A stretch of 64,000 nucleotides of DNA from Roseateles oligotrophus (GTDB lineage Bacteria; Pseudomonadota; Gammaproteobacteria; Burkholderiales; Burkholderiaceae_C): assembly GCF_025717515.1 (NCBI RefSeq), contig NZ_JAJIRN010000005.1, positions 248,001-312,000 on the forward strand, written 5' to 3'. Under the pieces are notes generated by a model. The model did no database searches and was not told where the DNA came from. It saw only the letters and a program-made list of their open reading frames with translations. The first letter of the stretch is position 1; each line of letters starts with the position of its first letter. The position numbers and the translations under genes are program-made. Below, piece by piece: positions 63,848 through 64,000 of this stretch.

Positions 63848-64000
63848 ATGAAATTCTCACTCAAAGCAAGACTCCTGACCCTGGGCTTGACGGCCTTGCT
63901 GCTGGACCTGAGCGGCTGCGCCAGCGGCCCCGAGGTCCGCGTCAGCCAGGACAAGACGGTCGAGTTCAGCCAGTTCAAGACCTACGGCTTTGTCGAGCCC
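63848..64000 (+). CDS. DUF4136-like lipoprotein, N-terminal part (cut by window edge)
   Basis: 51 residues before the edge. A lipoprotein signal (LGLTALLLDLSGCASGP, lipobox LSGC) is followed by VEFSQFKTYGFVEP, which fits the beginning of DUF4136 lipoproteins, a conserved periplasmic family of unknown function. A good ribosome site (GGAAGGAAG) lies upstream of the ATG at 63848. It is transcribed divergently from the efflux operon. Confidence 0.65.
   Translation, partial: MKFSLKARLLTLGLTALLLDLSGCASGPEVRVSQDKTVEFSQFKTYGFVEP

Overview
The window is high-GC, densely packed DNA whose gene content fits a betaproteobacterium of the order Burkholderiales, probably near the Roseateles/Paucibacter/Rubrivivax-Leptothrix group. 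This placement is inferred from gene families (type IV pilus minor pilins, RND efflux, 3-hydroxybutyrate dehydrogenase, many PAS/HisKA_2 kinases), not from a marker gene. I see no rRNA, tRNA, CRISPR array or intact insertion sequence.

Region 1 (1-18663) is an exopolysaccharide locus with its own control genes. A minus-strand series of genes runs from 14986 to the left edge, most of them overlapping or nearly touching. It starts with a phosphorelay and switch cassette: hybrid kinase, receiver protein, Hpt protein and a STAS anti-sigma antagonist. Then come an unknown protein, a Wzc/Wzz-like chain-length protein, a GT25 glycosyltransferase, a methyltransferase, a membrane acyltransferase, two tandemly duplicated GT4 glycosyltransferases, a secreted glycosidase-like protein, a receiver/degenerate HD-GYP protein and a PAS protein. 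Divergently on the plus strand lie a polyprenyl-phosphate sugar transferase and an unusual 934-residue fusion of several sugar-handling domains. No flippase, polymerase or Wza-type exporter is in view.

Region 2 (18664-23160) is a loosely packed, partly decayed accessory stretch. It has an IS91-like transposase fragment, a two-domain unknown protein, a LysR regulator with a clear palindromic site, a GNAT acetyltransferase and the C-terminal stump of a MocR-type regulator.

Region 3 (23162-31968) is mostly housekeeping: dusA, an O6-alkylguanine methyltransferase and a RhlE-type RNA helicase. A minor pilin operon (pilE, fimT, pilV, pilW and an oversized pilX-like gene) follows, then exonuclease III and 3-hydroxybutyrate dehydrogenase.

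Region 4 (32904-55356) is a signalling island of fourteen apparently intact genes and one clear kinase pseudogene, with no metabolic gene between them. It encodes four HisKA_2/HisKA kinases and one NarX-like kinase, a large REC-PAS-PAS-HisKA-REC-Hpt hybrid, four receiver proteins (one with a DNA-binding domain), two GGDEF-EAL proteins, a CheB-CheR-PAS protein and an orphan Cache-like membrane protein. Similar receiver modules occur in front of different outputs, which suggests growth by duplication and domain swapping. An AT-rich stretch with palindromes (about 31990-32345) precedes it.

Region 5 (55505-64000) holds a DUF4337-like membrane protein, folA and thyA, a small surface-antigen-like protein, a complete RND efflux operon (adaptor, pump, outer-membrane factor) and the start of a DUF4136-like lipoprotein cut by the window edge.
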